A DNA stretch of 32,258 nucleotides, from NCBI GenBank assembly GCA_014729775.1, contig WJJJ01000009.1, positions 1 to 32,258 on the forward strand, written 5' to 3'. Position numbers and translations under genes: made by a program. This DNA is from Candidatus Omnitrophota bacterium. GTDB lineage: Bacteria > Omnitrophota > Gorgyraeia > Duberdicusellales > 4484-171. Below the pieces are notes generated by a model that saw nothing but the letters and a program-made list of their open reading frames with translations, searched no databases and was not told the DNA's origin. Below, piece by piece: positions 17,158 through 25,171 of this stretch. The first letter of the stretch is position 1. Each line of letters starts with the position of its first letter.

Positions 17158-17823
17158 ATGGGTGTTTTTCTGGGGAGCCTGATGGTTCTCGGCGTGCTGC
17201 TGGTGATATGGGGATATCTCCTGCCCTCTTTTTCCCCGCCGCCGCCGGTTCCTGATCCGAACCGGCTTACGCTGCAGCGTTTGTCCAAACAAGTTGAGTC
17301 GCTTGAGTTCGAAACGGCAAAGACCAGCCGGATGTGCGTGCAGATGTCCGAAGAACTGCACCAGCTGAAGGAAAAGGAAACGGGTCTTTTGGAGCAGGTG
17401 CTCAAGCAGGAATGGGATCATGCCCAGGAAGTGATTGACCGCATCAGCCGTGAAACCGAGAAGCTACTCGCTGAATACAAGAAAGCGTTTTTTCTGGAAA
17501 AAGAAAACGCCAAACTGCTGGAGCATTTACAATCGGTCTCGGCGCAAGCGGACGGGTTGCGGACGCAGAGCGAGCGGCAGCAGAAGCTTATTGTCCGTTT
17601 GCGGGAACGGGATAAGTCTTTACGGGCACGCCTGGCGAAATTCATCGAATACCGGGAAAAGACCGGTCACCAGCTGAAAACGCTTGCCCAAAAGGAACAA
17701 AAGTTAAAAGGCAAACTCCAGGTAAAGGATACGCTGTCGAGTGAAACCGATACGGAAGTGGAGCGACTGCGCGAAGAAAATGAAAGATTACGCGATGAAT
17801 TGATGTATGAACGCAACAATTGA
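17158..17823 (+). CDS. Membrane-anchored coiled-coil protein
   Basis: N-terminal TM (MGVFLGSLMVLGVLLVIWGYLLP) followed by long charged heptad-rich coiled coil. Confidence 0.7.
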   Translation: MGVFLGSLMVLGVLLVIWGYLLPSFSPPPPVPDPNRLTLQRLSKQVESLEFETAKTSRMCVQMSEELHQLKEKETGLLEQVLKQEWDHAQEVIDRISRETEKLLAEYKKAFFLEKENAKLLEHLQSVSAQADGLRTQSERQQKLIVRLRERDKSLRARLAKFIEYREKTGHQLKTLAQKEQKLKGKLQVKDTLSSETDTEVERLREENERLRDELMYERNN

Positions 17824-17829
17824 GATGAT

Positions 17830-17858
17830 TTGACAAGCACGGGAAAAGTGAGTATACT
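17830..17858 (+). promoter_or_regulatory. Strong sigma-70-like promoter for FKBP gene
   Basis: TTGACA-N17-TATACT. Confidence 0.75.
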
Positions 17859-17883
17859 AACAATGCGAAAAGAAAGGGTGATA

Positions 17884-17920
17884 CCGCAAGTATTTCTCTG
17901 AATACTTGCGGTTTTTTTTT
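17884..17920 (+). terminator. Intrinsic terminator in the FKBP 5' leader
   Basis: CCGCAAGTATT-TCTCTG-AATACTTGCGG then T9; lies downstream of the promoter and upstream of the CDS. Confidence 0.85.
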
Positions 17921-17934
17921 GAGAAGGAGGACCT

Positions 17935-18444
17935 ATGAAATTCAAAAAAATCGCGGTACAGGCGATTATCGGTATGGTATGCATAGGATCAGGAATGAGC
18001 GCGAATGCGAAAGGAGAATCCGACATGGTAGCAGAAGGGAAAAAGGTGAAGTTTAATTACACGCTGACTGTTGAAGGTAAAGTAGTGGATACTTCCGAAG
18101 GCCGTGAGCCGTTGGAATACGTGCACGGAGAAGGACAGATCATTCCCGGGTTAGCCGAAGGGATGCAGGGAATGGAACCGGGTGAGTCCAAGAAGATCGA
18201 GGTCGCGCCTGATCAGGGGTACGGACAGGTCCGCGAGGATGCCTATCGGGAAGTACAGAAGAATACCCTGCCTGAGGGACTTGAACCGAAAGCAGGAATG
18301 ATGCTGCAGGCGCAGGGACCCCAGGGACAGGTGGTTCCGGTTACGGTAGAGGAAGTCAAAGACGAGACCGTAAAACTGAACTTTAACCATCCGTTGGCAG
18401 GAAAAACACTGCACTTTGACGTGAGTGTAGTTTCCGTCGAATAG
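17935..18444 (+). CDS. FKBP-type peptidyl-prolyl cis-trans isomerase, exported
   Basis: Signal peptide; VKFNYTLTVEGKVVDTSEGREPLEYVHGEGQIIPGLAEGMQGMEPGESKKIEVAPDQGYG (SlyD-like FKBP). Confidence 0.92.
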   Translation: MKFKKIAVQAIIGMVCIGSGMSANAKGESDMVAEGKKVKFNYTLTVEGKVVDTSEGREPLEYVHGEGQIIPGLAEGMQGMEPGESKKIEVAPDQGYGQVREDAYREVQKNTLPEGLEPKAGMMLQAQGPQGQVVPVTVEEVKDETVKLNFNHPLAGKTLHFDVSVVSVE

Positions 18445-18453
18445 TACACACTC

Positions 18454-18487
18454 CCGGCCTGTCTTCGCATCTCCGAAGACAGGCCGG
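18454..18487 (+). terminator. Hairpin terminator after FKBP gene
   Basis: 14-bp perfect stem CCGGCCTGTCTTCG/CGAAGACAGGCCGG followed by T-rich tail. Confidence 0.6.
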
Positions 18488-18565
18488 CCGCTTTCTTAAA
18501 TCTTTTCTTCTCTCCTTTGTATGTTATAATAAATTTGCTTGTTTTCTATATTACGGGGAATTAAT

Positions 18566-19267
18566 ATGCCTGATTCTGCGCCGAAGGATAAAAAATACCT
18601 GAATACGCTGAAACAGATCAGCAAGGCGATTACCTCCGAGCTGTATCTCGAGGATATTCTCAAGCTGGTGGTCAGTCTGACGGCCAACGTGATGAAAGCG
18701 AAGATCTGCGCGTTGTGGTTGTTGGACGAAGCGACCCAGGAATTGAAAATCCGGGCTACCCAGGCCATGAGCAGCGAGTATCTCAAGGAACGCTCGATCA
18801 AAGTGGGAGAGGGCGTGGTCGGTCTGGTGGCCAAGGAGCAAACACCTCTGGTAATCCTCGACGTATCGAAAGATTCGCGCTATAAAGAAAAGACGCTCGC
18901 CAAAAAAGAAGGCCTGGTATCGATGATCAGTGTGCCGATGTTCGTCAAAGACAAAGTGATCGGCGTTATCAATTGCTACACGACCGCCAAGTATAAGTTT
19001 ACCAGAAGCGATATCGATCTTTTAAGTACCGTGGCCAACCAGGCGGCAGTGGCAATCGAAAACACCGAACTGATGGTGAAGACCCGGGTCATTCAGGAAG
19101 AGCTGGCTACACGGAAAAAAGTTGAACGGGCCAAGGGGATTCTGATGCGTCAGCGCGGACTGAGCGAAGACGAAGCGTTTACGCTTATCCGCAAATCCAG
19201 TATGCACAAACGTCTTCCCATGAAAGAGATCGCCGAGGCGATTATCATTTCGTATGAAATCAAATAG
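18566..19267 (+). CDS. GAF-ANTAR transcription antitermination regulator
   Basis: GAF-like N-terminus; C-terminal ANTAR signature KKVERAKGILMRQRGLSEDEAFTLIRKSSMHKRLPMKEIAEAIIIS. Confidence 0.88.
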   Translation: MPDSAPKDKKYLNTLKQISKAITSELYLEDILKLVVSLTANVMKAKICALWLLDEATQELKIRATQAMSSEYLKERSIKVGEGVVGLVAKEQTPLVILDVSKDSRYKEKTLAKKEGLVSMISVPMFVKDKVIGVINCYTTAKYKFTRSDIDLLSTVANQAAVAIENTELMVKTRVIQEELATRKKVERAKGILMRQRGLSEDEAFTLIRKSSMHKRLPMKEIAEAIIISYEIK

Positions 19268-19275
19268 AGAAGAAG

Positions 19276-19317
19276 TAAGGGGTAAGAGATAGGTAGTAAG
19301 AGGTAAGAGATAAGGGG
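19276..19317 (+). repeat. Six in-phase TAAGNNG-type heptamers
   Basis: TAAGGGG TAAGAGA TAGGTAG TAAGAGG TAAGAGA TAAGGGG. Confidence 0.85.
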
Positions 19318-19413
19318 GAAGAGAGAGGGAGAGATCCCTTATCGCAATACACGTCCATACGTGCTGACGGCCCTGTGATCTTTCAGTACACCAAGAAGAT
19401 TTGAGGAGGAACG

Positions 19414-19884
19414 ATGCAACGGGTATACTTGACACAAGAAGGGTACGAAAAGATGGTCAATGAGCTGGAATATTGCAAAAATACCAAGCGGCGCGAGATC
19501 GCCAAAGCGCTGGAACATGCCCGTCAGCTCGGCGACTTACGGGAGAACGCCGAGTACGATTCCGCCAAGAACGCCCAGGCGCAGAATGAAGGGAAAATCG
19601 CGGAGCTGGAGGATAAGCTGAGCCGGGTGGAAATCGTTGACGAATCCAAGATCTCAACGGATAAAGTCTATATCGGGGCGAAAGCAAAAGTACTTGATCT
19701 GGACACCGGCCAGGAAGATCTTTATACGTTGGTCGGACCGGATGAGGCCAACGCGGTCGAAGGGCTTATTTCCACGACCTCGCCGGTGGGGAAAGGACTT
19801 CTGGGGCACGGCGTCGGCGAAGAAGTGGAAATTGAAGTGCCGGCAGGAACTCTCCGGTACCGGATTCTCGATATTTCCCGATGA
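19414..19884 (+). CDS. greA: Transcription elongation factor GreA
   Basis: YLTQEGYEKMVNELEYCKNTKRREIAKALEHARQLGDLRENAEYDSAKNAQ. Confidence 0.96.
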   Translation: MQRVYLTQEGYEKMVNELEYCKNTKRREIAKALEHARQLGDLRENAEYDSAKNAQAQNEGKIAELEDKLSRVEIVDESKISTDKVYIGAKAKVLDLDTGQEDLYTLVGPDEANAVEGLISTTSPVGKGLLGHGVGEEVEIEVPAGTLRYRILDISR

Positions 19885-19885
19885 A

Positions 19886-20302
19886 ATGAGCTGGCGGCGG
19901 TTCGTTCTTCTTTTCGTGGGTAGCGTGATCCTCAGCGGGTGTACGGTGATTGAGCGCATGGATCAACTGCTCACCTTGAAACGCGTCGCCGACAGTCAAA
20001 AAAAGATTCACCGGTATTTGAAACGGCAGGAACGGTATTTTGACCGGATCGTCCGGGACGTCCGCCGGGGCGCGCTTGAAACGGGTGTGTCCAGGGAGGA
20101 GATTACCGGGCGTTACGGAGAACCGGTGCTGCGTGATGACTCCGACGATCCCGCGGTCAGCGAGATCCTTTTGTATCGTCATCCTACCGAATATTTTGCT
20201 TCCGCCCGTGTCTATCTTTCGTTCGATCAAAGCGGTACGTTAGCGGAAATAGAATATCGCGAAGCGCCGGCTTCTGCGCAAAAAGAACGCATTCAAGAAT
20301 GA
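19886..20302 (+). CDS. Small lipoprotein
   Basis: MSWRRFVLLFVGSVILSGC lipobox; the 19637 track start lies inside greA and is unlikely. Confidence 0.7.
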   Translation: MSWRRFVLLFVGSVILSGCTVIERMDQLLTLKRVADSQKKIHRYLKRQERYFDRIVRDVRRGALETGVSREEITGRYGEPVLRDDSDDPAVSEILLYRHPTEYFASARVYLSFDQSGTLAEIEYREAPASAQKERIQE

Positions 20303-20997
20303 AAAAACATTTTTTATCTTCGTACACGCTCTCGATTTACCGCGAATGTCCCCGGTGCTTCTGGCATCATGTGCGAAAAGGAAAGACTTTCCAGCGTCCC
20401 GAGCCGCCGATTTCCACTCTGCCGAGAGGAATGGACGCCTTGATCAAAGAGTATTTTGACCAGTACCGCCGTGCGCATACACTGCCCCCGGAACTGATGT
20501 CCGTTTCTTCCGGCAGGCTCGTGGAACAGCAGCGGATGGATGCCTGGCGTTCATGGAAAACGGGCCTGCAATATTGCCGGTCCGACGGCCACCGGCTGAT
20601 CGGCGCGCTTGATGAGTGTTTGATCGAAGACGGCCGTTATGTGCCGGTCGATTACAAAACACGCGGGTTTGCGCTCCGCGATAATTCAGCTTCCTATTAC
20701 GTGTTTCAGATGAGCTGTTACCGGTTCTTGCTGGAAAAGAACGGATATCCGGCTCGCGACCACGCGATTTTAGTATTTTATATTCCTGCCCGGGTCGGTG
20801 ACGGCGGGAACGTGGAGTTTCACCGCAGGGCAGTGAGAGTGGAAACTCAGCCGGTCGATGTGACCAACGCCGTTTTCGAAGACGCCCTTTCGGTGTTATC
20901 CGGGGAACAGGCCCCGGCGCCTTCCGATTCGTGCACGTTCTGTGCCTGGGCCGCGAAAGTCGCCTCTTCGCCGGATCCGCAAATGAAACTTTTCTGA
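20299..20997 (+). CDS. PD-(D/E)XK nuclease superfamily, Cas4/RecB-like, with Cys pairs suggestive of Fe-S
   Basis: LSIYRECPRCFWHHVRKG, IGALDECLIEDGRYVPVDYKTRG, QMSCYRFLLEKNGY, C-terminal CTFCAW. Confidence 0.7.
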   Translation: MKKHFLSSYTLSIYRECPRCFWHHVRKGKTFQRPEPPISTLPRGMDALIKEYFDQYRRAHTLPPELMSVSSGRLVEQQRMDAWRSWKTGLQYCRSDGHRLIGALDECLIEDGRYVPVDYKTRGFALRDNSASYYVFQMSCYRFLLEKNGYPARDHAILVFYIPARVGDGGNVEFHRRAVRVETQPVDVTNAVFEDALSVLSGEQAPAPSDSCTFCAWAAKVASSPDPQMKLF

Positions 20998-21008
20998 ATC
21001 GGCGCGAA

Positions 21009-21827
21009 ATGAAACAGGTTATGTGGTGGGCAATTTTCTGTGTGGGGCTCGTGATCGCGGCGTTCGGATTCGCGAAATATCTCGAACGCCGGGCCGTCTA
21101 TTTTCCCCTTGCTGAACTGCCTAATACTCCCGCGGATATGGGCCTCGCTTACGAAAACGTGTGGGTCGTGAGCGGGCAGGGATACCGGATTCACGGCTGG
21201 TTTGTCCCCGGAGAAGAGGCCCGCTGTACGGTGCTTCTTTTTCACGGGAACGGCGGAAATATCGGGCACCGGATCGAAAAAATCGCGTTCCTGCATTCGG
21301 CCGGGGCCAACGTGTACCTTATTGACTATCGTGGCTACGGCAAAAGCGAAGGGAGTCCTTCCGAAGAGGGGCTGTACCGGGACGCGTTTGCCGCCTACCG
21401 TTATTTACGCGAGACAAAACACATTCCGCCGGAGCGCATCATTCTTTACGGAGAGTCGCTGGGGGGAGCGGTGGCGGTGCATACGGCGGTTCATCGTCCG
21501 GTGGGCGGCGTGATCCTGGAAGGAACGTTTTCCAGCGGACGGGATCTCGCGCGCGAATATTATCCCTGGCTTCCTTCCGTGTTTTTTTCCCCGCTGTACG
21601 ATTCAATGAGAAAAATTACCCGCGTTGATGCCCCGTTGTTGTTTCTTCACAGCAGCGAAGACGAAATCATCCCTTACCGGTGTGCGCGCCGCCTGTTCGC
21701 CCGGGCCGGGCGACCTAAGCGGTTCGTCACCCTGCGCGGAGGTCATAATATGGTTACCGCGGTATCCGCGCAGGAATACCGCGGTGCCATAGAGAATTTT
21801 CTCGCGCGTTTCTGCGCGCAGGATTAA
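21009..21827 (+). CDS. Alpha/beta hydrolase (Bem46/YfhR-like)
   Basis: VLLFHGNGGNIGHR, VYLIDYRGYGKSEGSPSEEGLYRDA, ILYGESLGGAVAVH, RGGHN. Confidence 0.88.
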   Translation: MKQVMWWAIFCVGLVIAAFGFAKYLERRAVYFPLAELPNTPADMGLAYENVWVVSGQGYRIHGWFVPGEEARCTVLLFHGNGGNIGHRIEKIAFLHSAGANVYLIDYRGYGKSEGSPSEEGLYRDAFAAYRYLRETKHIPPERIILYGESLGGAVAVHTAVHRPVGGVILEGTFSSGRDLAREYYPWLPSVFFSPLYDSMRKITRVDAPLLFLHSSEDEIIPYRCARRLFARAGRPKRFVTLRGGHNMVTAVSAQEYRGAIENFLARFCAQD

Positions 21828-21835
21828 GTTAAGTA

Positions 21836-21864
21836 TTGACAAGAAATTAAATATTCTATATGAT
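21836..21864 (+). promoter_or_regulatory. Sigma-70-like promoter for small membrane protein
   Basis: TTGACA-N17-TATGAT. Confidence 0.7.
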
Positions 21865-21913
21865 AAGAGTGTTTTCCCATAGGTAAAAATCGTACCAAAA
21901 GGAGGTGGACTCA

Positions 21914-22138
21914 ATGAATGAACAGGCACAGAATCCGCAGGAATCACAGGCGCAGACCAGCGCTTCCGGTCAGTCATCGAAAGCGATTCTGAAATATGTA
22001 GTCGGACTGGTACTCATCCTCGCGGGAGCGGTACTGCTGTGGACCTTCCGGAGCGAGTTCTTTACGCTGGTTCTGGGCTGTCTTGGGCCCTTTCTGCTTT
22101 TGGCCGGAGCGATTACCATTGCGATCGCGAAAGAATAA
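21914..22138 (+). CDS. Small membrane protein (74 aa)
   Basis: Two predicted TM segments; AAAGGAGGTGG RBS; own promoter and terminator. Confidence 0.65.
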   Translation: MNEQAQNPQESQAQTSASGQSSKAILKYVVGLVLILAGAVLLWTFRSEFFTLVLGCLGPFLLLAGAITIAIAKE

Positions 22139-22166
22139 TCGGCATACAATGAGGCGAAATAACGAA

Positions 22167-22195
22167 GGCAGGCGGTGCGCCTGCCTTTCTTTTTT
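22167..22195 (+). terminator. Intrinsic terminator
   Basis: GGCAGGCG-GTG-CGCCTGCC then TTTCTTTTTT. Confidence 0.85.
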
Positions 22196-22201
22196 CACGT
22201 G

Positions 22202-23098
22202 ATGAAATTCGGACTCGCATTAAGCGGCGGCGGAGCACGGGGGTTTTTCCATATCGGCGTGCTCAAAAGTCTTGCCCGTTTCGGGATCAGACCCGACGCG
22301 GTGGCCGGTACCTCTATCGGCGCGGTCATCGGCGGAATGTACGCGCTTGATCCGGACCCGTTCCGGCTGGAACAGAAAATTTTCCGGATATTCCGGAAAC
22401 ACCGCAAAGGAATCGGAGTATTAAAGAACTATTCCGCCTCTTCCAGCGTGGAAGAGAAAAAGATCTTTCTCGAGAAGTCTTATGAATTCGTGAAAGACCT
22501 TTTTTTGTGGAATTTGCATATCATTAAACCTTATCTCGTGGACCCTGCTCCGTTTATCCGCATCATGCGGGATCTGTTCGGCAGCGCGCGGTTCGCTCAC
22601 TGCCGGATCCCTTTTTTTTGTACGGGAGTGGATCTGCGCACCGGATCGGCAGTCGTACTGGATCAGGGCAGTGTTGCCCGGTCCGTCACCGCTTCCTGCG
22701 CGTTCCCCGGGTTTTTCCCTCCGATCGAAATTGATCAGCAGGAACTGGTGGACGGGGGAGTGCTTCTGCCCTTACCGGCTCAGGTCCTGAAAGAACGGGG
22801 ATACTGGGTGGTAGGGGTCAACGCTGACAATAAAGAAGAATTCGCCCAGCAGAAAAAAAATGCGGTGGAAATTCTGTTTCTCACGGAAAAAATCCGGCAC
22901 CGCGAAATACTCGCCAAAAACCTTGAATCGGCCGATTTTCTTATTTCCGCGGAGCTGGAAAACGTGCTGTGGGTCGACTTTGACCGGGCGCCGGATCTCG
23001 TCGCGATCGGCGAAGAAGTGGGGGATGAGTACGGCCGCAGACTCATGCGCACATTCCGGAAAGAGCGGATAAAACGGTTTTTCACTTTTCGCAGGTGA
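22202..23098 (+). CDS. Patatin-like phospholipase family protein
   Basis: LALSGGGARGFFHIGVLKSL, VAGTSIGAVIGG, LVDGGVLLPLPAQ; start could alternatively be GTG 22175. Confidence 0.9.
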   Translation: MKFGLALSGGGARGFFHIGVLKSLARFGIRPDAVAGTSIGAVIGGMYALDPDPFRLEQKIFRIFRKHRKGIGVLKNYSASSSVEEKKIFLEKSYEFVKDLFLWNLHIIKPYLVDPAPFIRIMRDLFGSARFAHCRIPFFCTGVDLRTGSAVVLDQGSVARSVTASCAFPGFFPPIEIDQQELVDGGVLLPLPAQVLKERGYWVVGVNADNKEEFAQQKKNAVEILFLTEKIRHREILAKNLESADFLISAELENVLWVDFDRAPDLVAIGEEVGDEYGRRLMRTFRKERIKRFFTFRR

Positions 23099-23209
23099 GG
23101 CTTTCCCAAATTTTCCTTTTGTTTTCAGTTTATTTGTGATAGAATTAACTCTTTCTTTTGGGGGGTTTTAGCGAGTCCGCGGCAGGCGGACAGGAGAAAA
23201 GGAGGAGGA

Positions 23210-23743
23210 ATGAACGCGATCGCATATACCCACAAACGTTCGGCATTGATCGATCTGGCCGGGATCATTTCCTGCGCGGGGCTCATGGTGTTGGCGTCTT
23301 ACGTGAAGATCCCGCTGTTCTTCACACCCGTCCCGCTGACCCTGCAGACGTTTGTCCTTTTTCTGAGCATTCTATATTTGCGTAAAAAAGCGGTTTTTTC
23401 TCAATTGCTCTACGTAGTGTGGGGAGTTTCGGGTCTTTCGGTATTCAGTCATGGAGGGGCCGGCCTGGCGTATTTCGCCGGACCGACCGGAGGATACATA
23501 CTTGGCTTTCTTTTCACTGCCCTTATCGTACCCTATCTTTTGCCCTCCCGGCGGTCGTTCGGCCGGATATTCGGGGTATTTTTCCTCGCGAATATATGTA
23601 TAGTGTACGGGATGGGGATACTGTGGTTATGGGGAGTTCATCATTTTTCCCTTCCGGCGGCAGTCGCTGCAGGCGTACTGCCTTTTTTCCTGGCTGATAC
23701 AGTGAAGATCGCGCTCGTATCGTCTTTCCCCCGCAATTCCTGA
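23210..23743 (+). CDS. bioY: Biotin transporter BioY
   Basis: LASYVKIPLFFTPVPLTLQTFVLFLSILYL, FAGPTGGYILGF. Confidence 0.92.
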   Translation: MNAIAYTHKRSALIDLAGIISCAGLMVLASYVKIPLFFTPVPLTLQTFVLFLSILYLRKKAVFSQLLYVVWGVSGLSVFSHGGAGLAYFAGPTGGYILGFLFTALIVPYLLPSRRSFGRIFGVFFLANICIVYGMGILWLWGVHHFSLPAAVAAGVLPFFLADTVKIALVSSFPRNS

Positions 23744-23810
23744 CCAGGACATCTTTTCTTTGGCTGTCCGGTTTACGCGCAGAGCGAAAACAAGGGAAGG
23801 TTATCACGTC

Positions 23811-24491
23811 ATGATAAGGAAAATATTTTTTACAGGCTTGGCCGCATTGGTTCCGTTGGTCATCACGGTGTACGTGCTTGTCGCGTTGTTTTCGTTCGCC
23901 GAAGGGATTCTCGGCGAGTACGTGAATTCCTATCTTCGTCAGACACTGGGCTATACGATTCCCGGGTTAGCGATTATTCTTACCCTGCTGATTATTTTCT
24001 TTGTCGGGCTGTTCGTGCAGATGACCCGCATGCGGGTATTGCGGTTCGTGGAACGGATGGTGTTCCGTATCCCTCTGGTGAACAAAATTTATTTTCCTGT
24101 CCGCAGGATTGTCGATTTCCTGTTTTTTTCCCCGCAGAAGGCGTTCAAGAGCGCCGTGCTGATTGAATATCCCCGGAAAGGAATGTACGCGCTCGGTTTT
24201 CTCACCAATCGTAGCGGCGCGGTGTTCGAACAGAAAACCGGCAGGAAGATGTACAACGTGTTTATTTCTTCTTCGCCTTCTCCTCTGACCGGGTTCACGG
24301 TGATCGTCGACGCGCAGGATATCATCCCTTTGGATATCGGCGTTGATGAAGCAGTAAAGCTGATCGTTTCCGGCGGGTTGCTCAATCCGAGTGAACGTTA
24401 CGAACAGCAATATAAGGTGGAGAGAGAAAATCCCGAGGGAGGTCCCGCCGGATATTCCGGAGAGTTTCATGCGGCAGGGGAGGAACGATGA
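23811..24491 (+). CDS. DUF502 family membrane protein
   Basis: FFTGLAALVPLVITVYVL, IPLVNKIYFPVRRIVDFLF, VFISSSPSPLTGFTVIV. Confidence 0.85.
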   Translation: MIRKIFFTGLAALVPLVITVYVLVALFSFAEGILGEYVNSYLRQTLGYTIPGLAIILTLLIIFFVGLFVQMTRMRVLRFVERMVFRIPLVNKIYFPVRRIVDFLFFSPQKAFKSAVLIEYPRKGMYALGFLTNRSGAVFEQKTGRKMYNVFISSSPSPLTGFTVIVDAQDIIPLDIGVDEAVKLIVSGGLLNPSERYEQQYKVERENPEGGPAGYSGEFHAAGEER

Positions 24492-25171
24492 GCCCTGCCC
24501 GGGGGAGGAATGAAGGGCGTTTCGCTTCAAAAGAGGCGTTCATCTTTGACCTGGACGGAACCCTGGTGAATGCTTATCAGGCAGTTCAGAAAAGCCTCAA
24601 CGCCACCCGGCAGCAGTTCGGCCATCCGCGGGTGAGCCTTCAGGAAGTCGTGCGGAAAGTCGGCCGGGGCGACGAAAAGTTTATCCGTATTTTTTTCCCG
24701 CGGCGCGAAGTGCGCGATGCGCTCGCGTATTACCGGAAGAGGCACGAGACGGACGTGAAATCGCATTCGCGGCTGATGCGCCATGCCCGCTGGATATTGT
24801 ATTTTTTAAAACGAAAGAAAAAGAAGCTCGCGGTTGCTTCGAACCGGCCCAGCCGGTTTACGTCTTTTTTGGTGCGCAAGTTTGATCTTGAAAAATATTT
24901 CGATCAGATCCTGTGCGCGGATCAGGTGCAGTCGCTGAAACCGGATCCGAAGATTCTCAGGGAACTCATGCGGCGGCTGAAGATCGAAGATGCCGCGGGA
25001 TGCGTGTTTGTCGGAGATATGGACATCGATATGGAAACCGCCCGGCGCGCGAAGATGGACGCGGTGTTTGTGAAGGGAGGTTCGACTCCCGTGCGTCAGG
25101 TGAAAAAATATCGAAATATATATATTGTTTCGGATCTTAAAGAAATGGGAGGAATGTGTGGACCAGCGTAG
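24488..25171 (+). CDS. HAD-superfamily hydrolase (phosphoglycolate phosphatase-like)
   Basis: IFDLDGTLVNAYQAV, AVASNRPSRFTSFL, LKPDPKILRELM, VFVGDMDIDMETA. Confidence 0.9.
   Translation: MSPARGRNEGRFASKEAFIFDLDGTLVNAYQAVQKSLNATRQQFGHPRVSLQEVVRKVGRGDEKFIRIFFPRREVRDALAYYRKRHETDVKSHSRLMRHARWILYFLKRKKKKLAVASNRPSRFTSFLVRKFDLEKYFDQILCADQVQSLKPDPKILRELMRRLKIEDAAGCVFVGDMDIDMETARRAKMDAVFVKGGSTPVRQVKKYRNIYIVSDLKEMGGMCGPA

Noticed and set aside
17863-17901. Possible 12-codon leader peptide (MRKERVIPQVFL) ending in the FKBP terminator loop
   Set aside because: The ATG is at or before the predicted TSS and lacks an SD, so it would have to be leaderless; too weak to claim.
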